From Gordius sp. MW1 (lineage: Eukaryota; Nematomorpha; Gordioida; Gordea; Gordiidae), in the NCBI GenBank assembly GCA_964036665.1, contig OZ038533.1:8330413-8394412 (forward strand): 64,000 nt of DNA, written 5' to 3'. Shown here one piece after another: positions 62,950 to 64,000 of this stretch. The position numbers and the translations under genes were made by a program. The stretch's first letter is position 1; each line of letters begins with the position of its first letter. The notes beneath the pieces were generated by a model. That model saw only the letters and a list, made by a program, of their open reading frames with translations. It was not told the origin of the DNA and searched no databases.

Positions 62950-64000
62950 TATGTGAAAAATTTTGAGGTAAAAACATTTATTTTTTTCGATTCTATGTGA
63001 AAGAGCATGAAAAAATATATAAAAGTAAGCCAATTTGAGAATCCTATTATCCTCGATTGACTTCCGAAAAGAGGTTTTAAGCTGCGAGAACTATCATTTT
63101 GACAAAAGACAACGTTTTATTGTTGCGATTAGTTTGTTCTATCGCAACGTGAGTGCTTAATTTTTGAAAACTGCTCTATGCGATCATGATTTCAAAGTAA
63201 TAGTTTTTAGATTCTGGTAAATTTTTACTTGGGATCATAGAAACCACGTCTGAAAACGACAACTTTCATCGGATGAAACGGTTCAAAGAAAAATATGTGA
63301 AAAATTTTGAGGTAAAAATATTTATTTCGATTCTATGTGAAAGAGCATGAAAAAATATATAAAAGTAAGCCAATTTGAGAATCCTATTATCCTCGATTGA
63401 CTTCCGAAAAGAGGTTTTAAGCTGGGAGAACTATCATTTTGACAAAAGACAACGTTTTATTGTTGCGATTAGTTTGTTGTATCGCAACGTGAGTGCTTAA
63501 TTTGACAAAAATGCACTATGCGATCATGATTTCAAAGTAATAGTTTTCTGATTCTGATAAATTTTTACTTTTTATCATGGAAACCACGTCTGAAAACGAC
63601 AACTTTCATCGGATGAAACGGTTCAAAGAAAAATATGTGAAAAATTTTGAGGTAAAAATATTTATTTCGATTCTATGTGAAAGAGCATGAAAAAAGATAT
63701 AAAAGTAAGCCAATTTGAGAATCCTATTATCCTCGATTGACTTCCGAAAAGAGGTTTTAAGCTGCGAGAACTATCATTTTGACAAAAGACAACGTTTCAT
63801 TGTTGCGATTAGTTTGTTGTATCGCAACGTGAGTGCTTAATTTGTAAAAATGCACTATGCGATCATGATTTCAAAGTAATAGTTTTCTGATTCTGATAAA
63901 TTTTTACTTTTTATCATGGAAACCACGTCTGAAAACGACAACTTTCATCGGATGAATACGGTTCAAAGAAAAATATGAGAAAAATTTTGAGGTAAAAATA
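62950..64000. repeat. Satellite array continuing past the window edge
   Basis: Three monomers repeat the order 'aaaaacatttattt', 'tttgttctatcgc', 'gattctggtaaat', 'gctgggagaac', 'gaaaaaagatataaaag', 'gtttcattgttg' seen in the 51900-62950 region. Single differences are present, such as 'tttgacaaaaatgc' (63502) and 'tttgtaaaaatgc' (63841). The array runs off the end at 64000, as it does at position 1, so its true length is unknown. Confidence 0.9.

Larger units (their letters stand above)
55100..62950. repeat. ~2060-bp higher-order repeat (6-mer), nearly four copies
   Basis: 'tgagattag' in the dyad arm falls at 55635, 57695, 59749 and 61751, giving steps of 2060, 2054 and 2002. Other markers keep the same order in each copy: 'aagaaaataatgtg', 'aaaaacatttattt', 'tttgttctatcgc', 'gattctggtaaat', 'ttattattgcg' and 'agcgtaaaaaaatat'. 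The last step is short because of two deletions near 59878 and 60551. Near 62950 the order breaks and a three-monomer jump brings 'tttgttctatcgc' back at 63134. Confidence 0.85.

Noticed and set aside
1..64000. CRISPR array
   Set aside because: The repeat unit is about 343 bp with no unique spacers, and the window also contains an LTR retroelement, so it is eukaryotic satellite.
1..64000. CENP-B box in the monomer
   Set aside because: No TTCG followed by A and CGGG at the required spacing on either strand of the monomer.

Overview
The window is almost entirely eukaryotic satellite DNA. It is one head-to-tail array of an AT-rich monomer of about 343-346 bp, all in one orientation, with roughly 175-180 copies. 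The only interruption is two copies of a 1.7 kb non-autonomous LTR retrotransposon at 18838-20553 and 24673-26386. I see no convincing protein-coding gene, rRNA, tRNA or CRISPR array. The short minus-strand reading frames of 60-77 codons that recur about once per monomer are by-products of the repeat.

Organism: the repeat organisation and the tRNA-primed LTR element say eukaryote. The primer binding site fits animal cytoplasmic tRNA-Leu, so a metazoan is likely, possibly an arthropod, but the sequence does not identify the species. The setting is constitutive heterochromatin, probably centromeric or pericentromeric (inference).

Layout. 1-9428: young higher-order repeats (HORs), including a 1718-bp 5-mer and a 2400-bp 7-mer. 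9429-18837: older, more diverged monomers with a 9-mer of about 3.1 kb. 18838-20553: TRIM-like element A, on the minus strand. 20554-24672: satellite. 24673-26386: TRIM-like element B. 26387-30574: mixed satellite. 30575-36147: a very regular 2059-bp 6-mer. 36148-40173: mixed. 40174-46899: a 3539-bp 11-mer duplication built on an internal 635/643-bp dimer. 46900-51900: mixed monomers. 51900-64000: 5-mer (1714 bp) then 6-mer (about 2060 bp) HORs.

How it fits together: three monomer subfamilies (A, B, C) differ in a block of about 85 bp at the end of the unit and are combined into HORs of 2, 5, 6, 7, 9 and 11 monomers. Small deletions (47, 12 and 8 bp) were fixed and amplified with these HORs. 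The two retroelements are not two insertions: they share the same target site and the same differences between their LTRs. One insertion was therefore copied with its surrounding satellite (about 16860-22005 and 23035-29205). That gives a direct record of segmental amplification after transposition.
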